64,000 nt of DNA, taken from Gammaproteobacteria bacterium (GTDB taxonomy: Bacteria > Pseudomonadota > Gammaproteobacteria > Steroidobacterales > Foliamicaceae). Positions within the stretch are counted from its first letter, which is position 1. Each line of letters starts with the position of its first letter. A program made the translations under genes and the position numbers. A model generated the notes under the pieces. That model saw only the letters and a program-made list of their open reading frames with translations, was not told the DNA's origin and made no database searches. Shown here one piece after another: positions 16,584-26,162 of the stretch. The stretch spans positions 46,987 through 110,986 of the forward strand of contig VYBN01000022.1 in the NCBI GenBank assembly GCA_009844425.1. The letters run 5' to 3'.

Positions 16584-16880
16584 ATGGACGAAAAGCTGTT
16601 TGAAAAACTGATCGAAAGCGCCTCACAGGCGGCTGAAATTACACGCGGGGAACGCGGCCCATCCAGGACTCTCGAGGTGACGTCCGACATTGTGCGAGAA
16701 ATTCGCAAGAGCACCAGTTTGTCCCAAGAGAAATTCGCTGGTCTCTTCCATATTTCGGTCGGCACACTTCGAAATTGGGAACAAGGGCGGCACCGGCCCG
16801 ACGGACCTGCGGCTGCCTTGCTGATTGCGATCAAGAACGATCCGGAGCATGTAGTTGCTGCACTGAATTCCGCTGCGTAG
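16584..16880 (+). CDS. NadS-type HTH regulator/antitoxin
   Basis: A 98-aa protein with an N-terminal helical segment (MDEKLFEKLIES), a conserved RGERGPSRTLEVT linker, and a Cro/C1-type helix-turn-helix at about residues 45-80 (SLSQEKFAGLFHISVGTLRNWEQG). This is the NadS/HigA-like antitoxin pattern. Such proteins normally follow a RelE/HigB toxin gene, but no intact toxin is seen on either side. The start at 16584 has AGAGG 8 nt upstream. It may be an orphan antitoxin, or a controller of the divergent restriction-modification operon. Confidence 0.8.
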   Translation: MDEKLFEKLIESASQAAEITRGERGPSRTLEVTSDIVREIRKSTSLSQEKFAGLFHISVGTLRNWEQGRHRPDGPAAALLIAIKNDPEHVVAALNSAA

Positions 16881-16906
16881 TTCCCCGGACTCTATTGGAC
16901 GTGGCG

Positions 16907-17947
16907 CTACGTCACGCGGATGACGATCTTGCCGATCTTCTCGCCGCTTTGCATGTAGTCGATCGCGTCGTAGACGTCGTCCCAGTCGAAGACGCGGTCG
17001 ATGACGGGTTTGATGTCGTTGCGGACCATGGCCCGAATCAGGTCCGTGAACATGCGCTGGCTGCCGACGATGATGCCTCGCACGGTGAGATTCTTGAGAA
17101 TGAGGTTCGGCAGCTTCGTCAGGACGGGGGGCTTAAGCGGTTCCTGGTTGTGGACCACCGGGTTGGCGCCGATGTGCATGATGCGGCCGTTGGAAGCCGC
17201 GGCCATCAGGCAGTTCTCCATTTCTTCCAGGCCCACGTTATTGAGAATGATGTCCGCGCCATCGCCATCGGTAAGTTCCAGGACCTCTGCGGGCCAGTCC
17301 GGATTGCTGCGGTAGTTCACGCCGAGGTCCGCGCCGAGGTCCTTCAGGCGGGCAAGTTTCACGGCGCTCGATGACGTGATGATGCATCGCGCGCCGAGCA
17401 TCTTTGCCCACTGCATTCCGAACACGGACACCGCGCCGGAACCCAGGGTGAGCAACGTATCGCTGGCCCTGGCCGCGCCCGCCTCCACCACGGCGTTCCA
17501 GGCGGTGAGTCCCGGGCTCTGCAGGGTGCTCGCCTGCTCATAACTCAGGCTGTCGGGCAGCTTGATCAGCGCCGCCGCCGGCACCACGACCTGCTCGGCG
17601 AGAAAACCGTCGAGGGTCGCGGAGTAGTCCTGCTCCGCCATCGACGCGTGCCAGTCGCCGTCCAGCCATTGCCAGTAATGAGTCATGGTCACGCGGTCGC
17701 CCACCTGGACGTTTTCCACGCCGGGGCCCACCGCGATGACGTCGCCGGCGTTGTCGCTCAGGGGCACGCGGGTGTGAGGCATGACGGTCTTGCCCAGACT
17801 GCCGTGCATGATGGTGAGGTCGCGGGCGTTGATGCCCGTGGCGCGCACCCGCATGACCGCTTCGCCGTGGCCGGGAACGGGCTCGGGCCGCTCGACCGCA
17901 TGCAGGGCCAGGCCCTTGCTGTAGTCCCCTATTTCAAAGACCTTCAT
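16907..17947 (-). CDS. MDR-family NAD(P)-dependent alcohol dehydrogenase
   Basis: A 346-aa medium-chain dehydrogenase/reductase. It has the N-terminal GroES-like domain (GINARDLTIMHG, VGDRVTMTHYW) and the Rossmann domain with LGSGAVSVFGMQWAKMLGA for nucleotide binding. The catalytic zinc ligands of classic alcohol dehydrogenases are not evident, placing it with zinc-free quinone-oxidoreductase-like or crotonyl-CoA-type members. Substrate is unknown. It is transcribed toward the HTH gene and follows a family A palindrome. Confidence 0.85.
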   Translation of the reverse strand: MKVFEIGDYSKGLALHAVERPEPVPGHGEAVMRVRATGINARDLTIMHGSLGKTVMPHTRVPLSDNAGDVIAVGPGVENVQVGDRVTMTHYWQWLDGDWHASMAEQDYSATLDGFLAEQVVVPAAALIKLPDSLSYEQASTLQSPGLTAWNAVVEAGAARASDTLLTLGSGAVSVFGMQWAKMLGARCIITSSSAVKLARLKDLGADLGVNYRSNPDWPAEVLELTDGDGADIILNNVGLEEMENCLMAAASNGRIMHIGANPVVHNQEPLKPPVLTKLPNLILKNLTVRGIIVGSQRMFTDLIRAMVRNDIKPVIDRVFDWDDVYDAIDYMQSGEKIGKIVIRVT

Positions 17948-17980
17948 AAGCTAGCGTCACAGCGAAGCGCGCCGCCTGAA

Positions 17981-18081
17981 GCCCCTTCTTCATTCCCCTC
18001 CTCGTGGGAGCGTTGGAGCAAGGACAGCGAGAATCGAGCCAGGGATGGCGGCTCCAACGAGGAGGGGAATGAAGAAGGGGC
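17981..18081. repeat. family A palindrome, copy 1
   Basis: Perfect 25-bp arms (17981-18005 and 18057-18081) enclose a 51-nt core that includes GGACAGCGAGAATCGAGCC. The arms share no sequence with those of the other copies, while the core is almost the same as at 48.1-48.3 kb. The element lies 22 nt after the DUF1838 gene stop and could end or stabilise that transcript. Confidence 0.85.
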
Positions 18082-18102
18082 GAGGAAGCACGAGTTCGCC
18101 TG

Positions 18103-19002
18103 CTACGCCCCGTAGGTGTCCTTGTATTCCTCAATGTAGTCGTGGTACTCGGTCCAGTTCTCCACGTCGAAGATTTTCGGCGCCTTCAGTTCCAGCGACT
18201 TCCGGGCCCCGGCCGGCAGTTCGTCGATGCTGGCCAGCTTGGTGCCGTAGGCCCGGCCGTAACTGCGGCCTGCGTGGCCGCCCATGCCGACCCACGGACC
18301 CCAGCTGACCAGGTTCTGGAACTGGCAGAAGGCCGGCGCGTTGTCGATATCCGGATTGACCACGTCCTCCAGCCTGGCGGCGTGGACGAACAAGGAGTCC
18401 CAGTAGTGGGTGCGACCCGGTGATTCCTTCGGCCACTCTTCCGGGTCGAAAGGACTGGGATACGAAAAATGCGAGGCAATGGGCACGAACACCATGCCGC
18501 CATACGTTTCCATGCGCAGGGGCGTTGGGTGGACCGTGGCCTCCGGCGGCGTTTCCACCCCGTCGGGGCCCATTTTCACGTTCAGCGGACCGCCGAGGAA
18601 CGTCCAGGGCTCCCTGACTTCTCCGGTAATCGGGTTTTCCCAGGACTCCAGCACCTCGTCCGTATCGAACTTGCAATAGACGCCGCACTCGAACACCTTG
18701 AATGCGTACTGGTTGTCCTCCAGCGGACTGCACTGCGTGACGTTCAGGTTGTTCATCGTGAACAACGGTATGAGATTGCCGTCGTTCATGTAGGCGTAGA
18801 GGTGCAGGCGGTAGAACCTGTAGACCGTTTCCTCCGCGGCCGAACCCGACACCTTGGCGCGCACGCGGGCGCGAACGGCAGGGTCTTCGAGGTCCAGTGT
18901 CGGTGACGTCTCGGCCGCGCATCCGGAAAACACGCCGCCCGTCAGTGCGGTTCCGGCGCCCGCAAGTATGGCGTCCCGCCGGGTTAACGCAAATTGTCCC
19001 AT
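18103..19002 (-). CDS. DUF1838 protein with TAT signal
   Basis: A 299-aa exported protein. The twin-arginine signal TRRDAILAGAGTALTGG is at residues 7-23, followed by GCAA, which could be a lipidation site. The rest matches the DUF1838 family, with the typical FYRLHLYAYMNDGN and WTFLGGPLNVKMGPDG segments. The family has no established biochemical role; members are often found in marine and aromatic-degrading bacteria. Start MGQFALTRRD at 19002 gives a normal TAT leader. It is followed by a family A palindrome. Confidence 0.85.
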   Translation of the reverse strand: MGQFALTRRDAILAGAGTALTGGVFSGCAAETSPTLDLEDPAVRARVRAKVSGSAAEETVYRFYRLHLYAYMNDGNLIPLFTMNNLNVTQCSPLEDNQYAFKVFECGVYCKFDTDEVLESWENPITGEVREPWTFLGGPLNVKMGPDGVETPPEATVHPTPLRMETYGGMVFVPIASHFSYPSPFDPEEWPKESPGRTHYWDSLFVHAARLEDVVNPDIDNAPAFCQFQNLVSWGPWVGMGGHAGRSYGRAYGTKLASIDELPAGARKSLELKAPKIFDVENWTEYHDYIEEYKDTYGA

Positions 19003-19066
19003 TTGTCCCTCCTCTCCCGATTTTGTGGCATTCCCATGGGGTGGGGACGGATGATAGCGCGGCTTT

Positions 19067-19096
19067 TTCGAGGGCGAGACACCCTCGCGCCCAGGG
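19067..19096. repeat. family B half element
   Basis: CGAGGGCGAGACACCCTCG (19069-19087) followed by CGCCCAGGGCTA resembles the right half of the copy at 26111-26159, which ends CGCTCCCAGGCTA. It lies just after the stop of the PCP_red mini-protein gene. Confidence 0.5.
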
Positions 19097-19300
19097 CTAT
19101 TTCATGGGGTTGTTCTCGTCCATGAATGCGCCGTCGATCAGGGTGACGCCCTTTTCCTTGGCCTTGGCGATCATGGCCTTCAGCGCCACGCCGCGGACAA
19201 AGCCGGGAACTTGAGAGATAAACGGCACGGCGTCGGGGGCAAATTTCACCTCCTCGTCGATCTCGTTGGCTTCCGCCAGGATTGTGTCTTCATCGGACAT
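19097..19300 (-). CDS. PCP_red domain mini-protein
   Basis: A 67-aa acidic protein. Residues about 24-60 (VPFISQVPGFVRGVALKAMI and following) match the PCP_red domain, otherwise found at the C-terminus of light-independent protochlorophyllide reductase subunit B and as stand-alone small proteins. The start at 19300 is set by GGAGG 8 nt upstream; an in-frame GTG three codons earlier lies within that Shine-Dalgarno. No photosynthesis gene is in the window, so the free domain must do something else. The family assignment rests on the short QVPGFVRG motif and spacing. Confidence 0.7.
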   Translation of the reverse strand: MSDEDTILAEANEIDEEVKFAPDAVPFISQVPGFVRGVALKAMIAKAKEKGVTLIDGAFMDENNPMK

Positions 19301-19373
19301 GTGAATCACCTCCGGAAATTCGTTGCTTGTGTGTGACTGCGGCGCGGCGCCTTTGATTCATACGCTGCCAATG

Positions 19374-20657
19374 TTACGCGCCTTTCGCCCAACTATAGGC
19401 CAACAGTCCGTCGGCGAGCTTGGGTTCGAACCAGGTGGACTTGGGCGGCATGATCTCGCCGGCGCCGGCCACGCGCATCAGCGCCTTCATCGGCGTGGGA
19501 TAGAGCGCAATGGCAACCGACGCCTCGCCGCCGTCCACGCGCCGCTCCAGTTCTTCCAGGCCCCGCGCGCCGCCCACGAAGCCGATGCGCGGGTCGGTGC
19601 GAGAGTCCTTGATGCCCAGAATCGGCGCCAGCAGATGTTCCCCCAGCAGGCTCACATCGAGGCTGCCCACCGGATCGCCTTCGGGCACCAGTTCCGGGCG
19701 CAAGCGGGCGCGATGCCAGCCTCCGCCGAGGTACAAGCCGAATTCCCCCGCGCGCCTGGGCCGCGCCGGCACGGACGATGGCGCAACCTCGAAGCCCTCG
19801 CCGAGCGCCGCCAGAAAAGCCTGCGGGCTGTGGCCGTTCAGACCGGAAACCACGCGGTTGTAATCGAGTATCCGCAGCTCCTCGGCCGGAAACGTGGCGC
19901 CCAACAGCCACTGCGCCTCCGGGCGGCCCGAAAACGCCTCCGCGGCCCGGTTGCCTGCCGCAACGCGGTGATGCCCGTCGGCGATGAAGAGTTCCCCCAG
20001 TTCGGCGACCGCCCGGGTAATTCGCGCCACGGCTACCGCATCCCGCACCGGCCATACGCTGTGTTCGGTCACGGCGCCGCCCTGACTGAGGCTTGCTCGG
20101 CAATCCGGCTCGCCCTGCGTCGCCTCTTCGATCACGGCAGCCAGATCGAAGTGCCGGCGATGCGCCAGCATGACCAGCCCGGTCTGCGCTTCCAGCGCCT
20201 GGATAAGAAGCGCGCGGTCGGTTTCCTTGTCCGGACGGGTCAATTCGTGGCGACGCAGTGTTCCGGCGCGGTAGCAGTCCACCGACACGAGCAGTACGAC
20301 CCCGGTCTGCGCGTGCGAACCGCTTGCCACCCGGTACACGTAATAGGCGGGCTGCGCATCCGGCGCGATCGCGCCTTTAGCGAGAAAGTCGTCCAGCGAG
20401 CAACGGGCAGCCGTGTAGCGCTCCGCAGCGGTCGGATCGGCCTCGGGCGGCATGGCGGCTTCGGGCAGCGACACGCGCAGAAAGTCATGCGGACGGCCGG
20501 CAACGCGCGCCCGCGCCTCATCGGTACTGACCACGTCGTACGGCGGGGCAATGGTTTCCGCAGCTCTTCCGGCAGCCGGCCGCAGTGCTGTAAAGGGAGC
20601 TACGCGGAACCCGGGAGGCTGATCGGCGGGCCTCGGTCCCGCGGGGGATTTACCCAT
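19374..20657 (-). CDS. DUF1015 family protein
   Basis: A 427-aa protein of the DUF1015 family, recognised by IAPPYDVVS near the N-terminus, the central FIADGHHRVAAG motif with paired histidines, and a C-terminal domain ending in IMPPKSTWFEPKL. The function is unknown; the histidine motif resembles a nuclease or hydrolase site, but this is unproven. I place the start at 20657 (MGKSPAG), 8 bp after the amine-oxidase stop; the frame remains open upstream only as a shadow of that gene. The two are likely co-transcribed. Confidence 0.87.
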   Translation of the reverse strand: MGKSPAGPRPADQPPGFRVAPFTALRPAAGRAAETIAPPYDVVSTDEARARVAGRPHDFLRVSLPEAAMPPEADPTAAERYTAARCSLDDFLAKGAIAPDAQPAYYVYRVASGSHAQTGVVLLVSVDCYRAGTLRRHELTRPDKETDRALLIQALEAQTGLVMLAHRRHFDLAAVIEEATQGEPDCRASLSQGGAVTEHSVWPVRDAVAVARITRAVAELGELFIADGHHRVAAGNRAAEAFSGRPEAQWLLGATFPAEELRILDYNRVVSGLNGHSPQAFLAALGEGFEVAPSSVPARPRRAGEFGLYLGGGWHRARLRPELVPEGDPVGSLDVSLLGEHLLAPILGIKDSRTDPRIGFVGGARGLEELERRVDGGEASVAIALYPTPMKALMRVAGAGEIMPPKSTWFEPKLADGLLAYSWAKGA

Positions 20658-20665
20658 GCGGGCGG

Positions 20666-22108
20666 TCAGATCAGGTCGAGCACTTCGAAGGCGACGCGGT
20701 CGCCGGACTCCAGCGCTCCTTCCATGCCGCGGTTGGCCACGGCCGTGTGTTCGCCGCAGAAATGCACCCGGCCATGCTGTTTCCCCACCTCTGGCGCGTA
20801 CTTCATGACCTGGCCCGGCTTCCAGACCGCCCAGTCGCCCGCCGAGTCGGGATCGTTGAACCACGACTGGTAGGCCATGACCTCAAGCTGTCCCTTCGCG
20901 GCGGGACGCAGGCGCTCGATGTCCGCGACGATGCGGGCGGCGGCTTCCTCGTCCGACAATTGGTCCTGCTCCACCGCCAGAGCGCCGCGCGTCCAGCTCG
21001 TGAGGCTCGTGACTTCTTCCGGCGTGTCGCCCTTGCGCTCGCCGACCACCATTCCGGCCAGCGAATCGGTCCACATGTTGGGCGACAGGCCGTCGTCCTC
21101 CCAGAAGGGACGCTTCGCGATCATGTGCAGCTGATTGAGTATCTGCGAATCGACGTTTCGAGCCGCCTCGGCCTGCAATCCTTCAAGCCCGGGCTCCAGG
21201 TTCAGGTGACGCAGCAGGGAGCATGGGAGCGAGCAGACCACGCGACCGGCGTGATGAAGGCTGCCGTCCTCGCAATGCACTTCGACGCGGGAACCGGTAT
21301 CGCTTATACCTGTGACACGGCGCTCCAGCAGGACCTCCGAATTCAGCGATGCGGCCATGGCCTCCGGAATCGACTGGTTGCCGTTCACCGCCGTGTATGC
21401 GCTGCCGCCGTCCGGCCCGGTAAATCCCTGCTGGGCGGCCGCGAAGCGCATGGCAAACAACACCAGTGCGGCGGATACCTCGTCGGCGTTGTTGCCCCAG
21501 CCCGGATTGTTGTTGTAGCAAAGGTTCACGGTCGCGTCGGTCTCGCCCTGACCGGTCAGGTATTCGCGCAGAGACACGTCAAGGTGTGCAAACTCGGGCG
21601 ACACCCAGTCCGGCGGCGACGGGTAGGGGTTGTTCGTGAACATCTTGAAATTCAGATAGGCCCAGGGTGGGAACTGACGGGCTTGCTCCGGCAGCGGGTT
21701 CAGTTCGTGCGTGGGCCACTCCTCAGTGGGAATGATCTCGCCATGCAGCGCCAGTGTCCGCACACCGAAGAGCTCAACCATCGCGTCCAGGTTCACCAGC
21801 CCTACGCCGAGCTCCTGGATGACCTGCATGAGGCGCGCGTAGCCCGCCCCGAAGCTCGTGCCTCCGGCCTCGGGCGAACCGGGAATATGCCTGTAGGACA
21901 GGATCCGCCCGCCCACACGGTTGCGCGATTCCAGCACCGTGACGCTCAGGCCTTCCGACTCGAGCAGCCGCGCCGCCTGCAGGCCGGACAGCCCGGCGCC
22001 GATCACGATTACGTCACTGTCGGTGGTGGGCTGCCGCACGCACCCGGCGAGCACCGCCGCGGCAGCGCCGATCCCCATTAGCGCCTCGCGCCGATTCAAT
22101 CTGGTCAC
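20666..22108 (-). CDS. flavin-containing amine oxidase with TAT signal
   Basis: A 480-aa FAD oxidase. The twin-arginine leader [19 protein letters not shown] (residues 5-23) ends at a cysteine, suggesting a periplasmic lipoprotein. The FAD-binding [16 protein letters not shown] follows at 35-50, then the [10 protein letters not shown] motif, and the C-terminal [20 protein letters not shown] that closes the flavin site. Family members oxidise amines or polyamines with release of H2O2. It is divergent from the aromatic-CoA monooxygenase, with a 165-bp nested palindrome in the shared upstream region. Confidence 0.88.
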   Translation of the reverse strand: MTRLNRREALMGIGAAAAVLAGCVRQPTTDSDVIVIGAGLSGLQAARLLESEGLSVTVLESRNRVGGRILSYRHIPGSPEAGGTSFGAGYARLMQVIQELGVGLVNLDAMVELFGVRTLALHGEIIPTEEWPTHELNPLPEQARQFPPWAYLNFKMFTNNPYPSPPDWVSPEFAHLDVSLREYLTGQGETDATVNLCYNNNPGWGNNADEVSAALVLFAMRFAAAQQGFTGPDGGSAYTAVNGNQSIPEAMAASLNSEVLLERRVTGISDTGSRVEVHCEDGSLHHAGRVVCSLPCSLLRHLNLEPGLEGLQAEAARNVDSQILNQLHMIAKRPFWEDDGLSPNMWTDSLAGMVVGERKGDTPEEVTSLTSWTRGALAVEQDQLSDEEAAARIVADIERLRPAAKGQLEVMAYQSWFNDPDSAGDWAVWKPGQVMKYAPEVGKQHGRVHFCGEHTAVANRGMEGALESGDRVAFEVLDLI

Positions 22109-22172
22109 TGTCTCCCGCCTCCGCGTGCCTAGAATGGACGCAAGAGTATAAGGCCCTCCGGACCGTCGCGCT

Positions 22173-22338
22173 CAGGCGGCCCGTGGCGGAACCCCGCGTC
22201 GCACCGAGACCGGCGAGACGCCCGCCTGGCAAGGCGCGAGGAGCGCGCATATCGGGCATATGCAAGCGACGAACAACACAGTCCAGGCGGGATGGATCGC
22301 CGGTCGAATGCAGCGGGGCTTCCGCCACGGGCCGCCTG
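22173..22338. repeat. nested palindrome, family C-like, in a divergent promoter region
   Basis: Three nested inverted repeats: outer arms 22173-22190 and 22321-22338 (18 bp exact, continuing about 7 bp with one bulge), a middle pair 22208-22215 / 22298-22305, and an inner pair 22221-22229 / 22283-22291. The centre contains GCAAGGCGC (22229-22237), shared with the two hairpins at 50.6-50.9 kb. Confidence 0.7.
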
Positions 22339-22364
22339 GACCGGCTAGCGGATAAACTGAGCGG

Positions 22365-24650
22365 ATGCGCTTATTGATTGCGGGCGGCGGACCGACCGGG
22401 CTGTACCTGGCCATTTCGATGCTGCGGCGCTCGTCGAGTCACCGAATCACGGTGCTGGAACGCAACCGGCCCGACGACACTTTCGGCTGGGGCGTGGTCT
22501 TTTCCGACGCGACGCTCGAAAACCTGACCGAAAACGACCCGAAGACGGCCGACGAAATCCGCGGCCGTTTCACCCACTGGGACGACATCGAGGTGCACTT
22601 CCGGGGCCGCAAACTCCTGTCCGGGGGTCACGGCTTCTGCGGAATCGGGCGCAAGCGGCTGCTGCGCATCCTCCAGCGCCGTGCATCCGAACTGGGCGCG
22701 GAACTGCGCTTCGAGACCGAGGCGGAACCGGACCTCGACCTGTATCGCGGCCACGACCTGGTAGTTGCCACCGACGGCGTGAACAGCCGCTTCCGCCAGG
22801 CCTACGCTCCGCACTTCGACGTGGAGATCCAGACCCGGCCCAATTACTTCCAGTGGCTTGGCACGCAAAAGCACTTCGAGGCCTTCAACTTCATCTTCAG
22901 GGAACTTGAGGAGGGCTGGATCTGGGCGCACGCCTACCGTTTCGAGGATGGCCTTTCGACCTTTATCCCCGAGTGCAGCCCGGACACCTGGGGGCGGCTG
23001 GGGTTCGGCGAAATGGGCCAGGAAGAGAACTGCCGGGCGCTGGAAAGGATATTCGGGCGGCATCTGGGCGGACACCGGCTGATCAGCAATGCCGGCCATA
23101 TCGAGGGGCACGCCTGGCTGAACTTTCGCCGGGTGCATTGCGGGAAGTGGCGCTACCGCAACCTGATCCTGGCAGGCGACGCGGCGCATACCGCACATTT
23201 CTCGATCGGATCCGGCACCAAGCTGGGGCTGGAGGACGCCATCGAACTGGCCGAGGCGCTGAACGGCGGCGGCGCCACCGACGAGGCTCTTCAGGAATAC
23301 GAGGAGAGCCGCCGGCTGGAGGTGATCAAGCTGCAGTCGGCGGCGCGCAATTCCACCGAGTGGTTCGAGAACGTCCCCCGCTATGCGCGCTTCGCGCCGC
23401 AGCAATTCAATTATTCGCTGCTGACCCGCAGCCAGCGGGTGAGCCACGAGAACCTGAGGCTGCGCGACAGCCGCTGGCTCAAGCGGATGGAGCGCTGGTA
23501 CAGCCAGCGGGAAACGGGCAGCGCCCGCGCGGTCGCGCCGATGTTCGTGCCCTATCGAATCAAGGAGCTGGAGCTGTCCAACCGCGTGGTGGTGGCGCCG
23601 ATGGACATGTACAGCGCGGTGGACGGAACCGTTGGCGACTTTCACCTCGTGCACCTGGGGTCGCGCGCGCAGGGCGGCGCGGGACTGGTGTTCACGGAAA
23701 TGAGTTGCGTGTCGCCCGAGGGACGGATCACGCCGGGCTGCGCCGGCGTGTACCGCCGGGAGCACGCCGAAGCCTACCGGCGCATCGTGGACTTCGTGCA
23801 CGAACACAGCGAGGCCAGGATCGCACTGCAGATCGGGCACTCGGGCCCCAAGGGCTCCACCCGCCTGATGTGGGACGGCATGGACCAGCCGCTGGAGTCC
23901 GGGAACTGGCCGGTGATGGGGCCTTCGGAGAAGACCTATCGGCGGGGCGGCCAGGTTCCCCGGCCCATGACGCGCGCCGACATGGACGAGGTCGTGGAAC
24001 AGTTCCGGCAGGCGGCTCAATTCGGCCTTGAGGCCGGCTTCGACTGGCTGGAACTTCATTGCGCCCACGGCTATCTGCTGTCCTCGTTCATCTCGCCGCT
24101 GTCCAACCGGCGCCGCGACGAATACGGAGGGTCGCTCAGGCGCCGCCTGCGGTTCCCGCTGGAGGTGCTGGAAGCCGTGCGCGGCATCTGGCCGGACGAG
24201 CGGCCGCTGTCGGTGCGGATTTCGGCCACCGACTGGGTCAAGAGCGGCGTCACCGGCGAGGATTCGGTAGAGATTGCCCGCGCCATGACCGCGGCCGGCG
24301 CGGACATCATTCACGTATCGGCGGGACAAACCTCCACCCGCGCGCGGCCCGTCTACGGCCGCATGTTCCAGACGCCGTACTCGGACCGGATCCGCAACGA
24401 GGCCGGCGTGCCCACGATCGCGGTCGGGAACATCTACGAGACCGACCACGTCAACAGCATCCTGGCCGCCGGCCGCGCCGACCTGTGCGCGCTGGCCAGG
24501 CCGCATCTCAGCGACCCGTACTGGACGCTGCACGCCTCCACGTCGCTGGGCCACGGCCGGCAGCACTGGCCCATACAATACCTGTCGGGCAAAGAACAGG
24601 CCGAGCGCCTTGCGGCCCGGGCGGCACTGTTGCAGGAAGCGGACATATGA
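22365..24650 (+). CDS. fused salicylyl-CoA/2-aminobenzoyl-CoA monooxygenase-reductase
   Basis: A 761-aa two-domain flavoenzyme. Residues 1 to about 380 are an FAD monooxygenase: GGGPTGLY (7-14) and a [23 protein letters not shown] segment near 270. From about residue 392 ([17 protein letters not shown]) an Old Yellow Enzyme-type FMN reductase follows, ending without the extra domains of 2,4-dienoyl-CoA reductase. This is the layout of salicylyl-CoA 5-hydroxylase/oxidoreductase and of 2-aminobenzoyl-CoA monooxygenase/reductase, which dearomatise CoA-activated aromatic acids in oxygen-dependent degradation. The enoyl-CoA hydratase gene overlaps its stop (ATGA). No CoA ligase is in the window, so the substrate (salicylyl- or anthraniloyl-CoA) is undecided. 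Confidence 0.88.
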   Translation: MRLLIAGGGPTGLYLAISMLRRSSSHRITVLERNRPDDTFGWGVVFSDATLENLTENDPKTADEIRGRFTHWDDIEVHFRGRKLLSGGHGFCGIGRKRLLRILQRRASELGAELRFETEAEPDLDLYRGHDLVVATDGVNSRFRQAYAPHFDVEIQTRPNYFQWLGTQKHFEAFNFIFRELEEGWIWAHAYRFEDGLSTFIPECSPDTWGRLGFGEMGQEENCRALERIFGRHLGGHRLISNAGHIEGHAWLNFRRVHCGKWRYRNLILAGDAAHTAHFSIGSGTKLGLEDAIELAEALNGGGATDEALQEYEESRRLEVIKLQSAARNSTEWFENVPRYARFAPQQFNYSLLTRSQRVSHENLRLRDSRWLKRMERWYSQRETGSARAVAPMFVPYRIKELELSNRVVVAPMDMYSAVDGTVGDFHLVHLGSRAQGGAGLVFTEMSCVSPEGRITPGCAGVYRREHAEAYRRIVDFVHEHSEARIALQIGHSGPKGSTRLMWDGMDQPLESGNWPVMGPSEKTYRRGGQVPRPMTRADMDEVVEQFRQAAQFGLEAGFDWLELHCAHGYLLSSFISPLSNRRRDEYGGSLRRRLRFPLEVLEAVRGIWPDERPLSVRISATDWVKSGVTGEDSVEIARAMTAAGADIIHVSAGQTSTRARPVYGRMFQTPYSDRIRNEAGVPTIAVGNIYETDHVNSILAAGRADLCALARPHLSDPYWTLHASTSLGHGRQHWPIQYLSGKEQAERLAARAALLQEADI

Positions 24651-25447
24651 ACTTCAGTCCGGAGCATTTCCTTATGGAATTGCGCGGGCGCGTGGCCGTC
24701 ATCACGCTCAATCGCCCGGAGCGCAAGAACCCGCTGACGTTCGATTCCTATGCGGAACTAAGGGACACCTTCAGGGCGCTGGACCGCGAGGCGGAGCCTC
24801 GCGCAGTCGTGATTCATGGCGCGGGCGGCAATTTCTGCTCCGGCGGTGACGTGCACGAGATCATCGGCCCGTTGCTGGAAATGAACGGGACGGATCTGCT
24901 GAACTTCACGCGGATGACCGGGGACCTGGTGAAGGCCATGCGCTCCTGCCCCCTGCCCGTCATCGCCGCCGTCGACGGCATTTGCGCCGGGGCCGGGGCG
25001 GCGATCGCCATGGCCGCCGACCTCAGGGTCGGCACGGCGCGCAGCCGGACCGCTTTCCTTTTCACCCGCGTGGGACTGGCGGGCTGCGACATGGGGGCCT
25101 GCGCGCTGCTGCCGCGCATCATCGGGCAGGGGCGGGCAACGGAACTGTTGCTTACCGGACGTTCGATGAGCGGAGACGAGGCGCTGGAAACGGGTTTTTT
25201 CAACCGCCTCGCGGAACCGGAACGGCTTCTGGACGAAAGCCTCGAGTGGGCCGGGCAACTGGCGTCCGGTCCCAACTTCGCGCACGCCATGACCAAGAGC
25301 CAGCTCAACCTGGAGTGGGACATGCCCCTGGAGCAGGCGATCGAGTCGGAGGCGCAGGCGCAGGCCATCTGCATGCAGACCAATGATTTCCGGCGCGCCT
25401 ACGAGGCATTCGTGAAGCGCGAGCGACCGGAATTCAGGGGAGACTGA
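24647..25447 (+). CDS. enoyl-CoA hydratase/isomerase family protein
   Basis: A 266-aa crotonase-fold enzyme with [15 protein letters not shown] at the N-terminus, the oxyanion-hole segment [15 protein letters not shown], and the second oxyanion region [18 protein letters not shown]. The catalytic Glu pattern of classical hydratases is not obvious (the region reads [17 protein letters not shown]), so the reaction may be ring-opening hydration, isomerisation or thioester hydrolysis. The overlapping start with the monooxygenase-reductase suggests it acts on that enzyme's product. The frame runs far upstream, but ATG 24647 is the coupled start. Confidence 0.87.
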   Translation: MNFSPEHFLMELRGRVAVITLNRPERKNPLTFDSYAELRDTFRALDREAEPRAVVIHGAGGNFCSGGDVHEIIGPLLEMNGTDLLNFTRMTGDLVKAMRSCPLPVIAAVDGICAGAGAAIAMAADLRVGTARSRTAFLFTRVGLAGCDMGACALLPRIIGQGRATELLLTGRSMSGDEALETGFFNRLAEPERLLDESLEWAGQLASGPNFAHAMTKSQLNLEWDMPLEQAIESEAQAQAICMQTNDFRRAYEAFVKRERPEFRGD

Positions 25448-25453
25448 CCGGCA

Positions 25454-26107
25454 GTGAGCGTGCTGCGTCCCAGCCAGGCCGATCTGCTGCGCCTTGCGCT
25501 CGACACCGGCGCCTTGCTGTTCGGCGACTTCACGACCAAGGGCGGGCGGGCAAGCCCTTATTTCTTCAACTCCTCGAAGCTGTGCAGCGGACGTGGCTCG
25601 CTGGTGGCCGGACAGGCCCTGGCGGAGGCGGCCATCGCATCGGGGCTGCGTTTCGACTTGCTGTTCGGCGCGGCCTACAAGGGCATACCCCTGGCCGCCA
25701 TCACGTCGCTGGCCCTGGTTCAGGGCTACGGTCTGGACATCCCTTATGCGTACAACCGGAAGGAGCGCAAGGAACACGGCGAAGGCGGAGCAGTGGTGGG
25801 CGCGGAACTGGGCGGCCGCGTGCTGATCGTCGATGACGTGCTGACCGCCGGCACGTCCGCGCGCGAGGCGATCGGCCTGGTGAAGGATGCCGGCGCCGAG
25901 CCCGTGGGACTGCTGCTGTTGCTGGACCGGCAGGAACGCGGTTCCGGCAAGCTCAGTGCGGCCGGCGAACTGGCCGACCGCTTCGGTATCGGGGTGTACT
26001 CGGTATTCGGTCTGGACAGCCTGCTCGGCGCGATGCGCGCGACCGGAATGGACCCCGATGCACAGGAGCGGATCGCGGCCTACCGAAAGAAATACGGCGC
26101 CCCCTGA
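25454..26107 (+). CDS. pyrE: orotate phosphoribosyltransferase
   Basis: A 217-aa enzyme converting orotate and PRPP to orotidine 5'-phosphate in pyrimidine synthesis. It shows TKGGRASPYFFNSSKL, the FGAAYKGIPLAA loop, the YNRKERKEHGEGG catalytic loop with Lys and Arg, and the PRPP motif VLIVDDVLTAGTS. GTG 25454 begins 6 bp after the enoyl-CoA hydratase stop. It heads a rearranged version of the enterobacterial pyrE-dut-coaBC-radC-rpmB-rpmG block. Confidence 0.94.
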   Translation: MSVLRPSQADLLRLALDTGALLFGDFTTKGGRASPYFFNSSKLCSGRGSLVAGQALAEAAIASGLRFDLLFGAAYKGIPLAAITSLALVQGYGLDIPYAYNRKERKEHGEGGAVVGAELGGRVLIVDDVLTAGTSAREAIGLVKDAGAEPVGLLLLLDRQERGSGKLSAAGELADRFGIGVYSVFGLDSLLGAMRATGMDPDAQERIAAYRKKYGAP

Positions 26108-26110
26108 ACC

Positions 26111-26159
26111 GGGAGCGAGGGCGTCCCGCCCTCGTCGAAGGCGAGACGCCTTCGCTCCC
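26111..26159. repeat. family B double palindrome between convergent pyrE and dut
   Basis: Outer arms GGGAGCGA/TCGCTCCC enclose two small palindromes, GAGGGCGTCCCGCCCTC and GAAGGCGAGACGCCTTC. It starts 3 nt after the pyrE stop and ends 3 nt before the dut stop, so it may act as a two-way transcript end. No T-run is present. Very similar to the copy at the end of trpB. Confidence 0.7.
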
Positions 26160-26162
26160 AGG

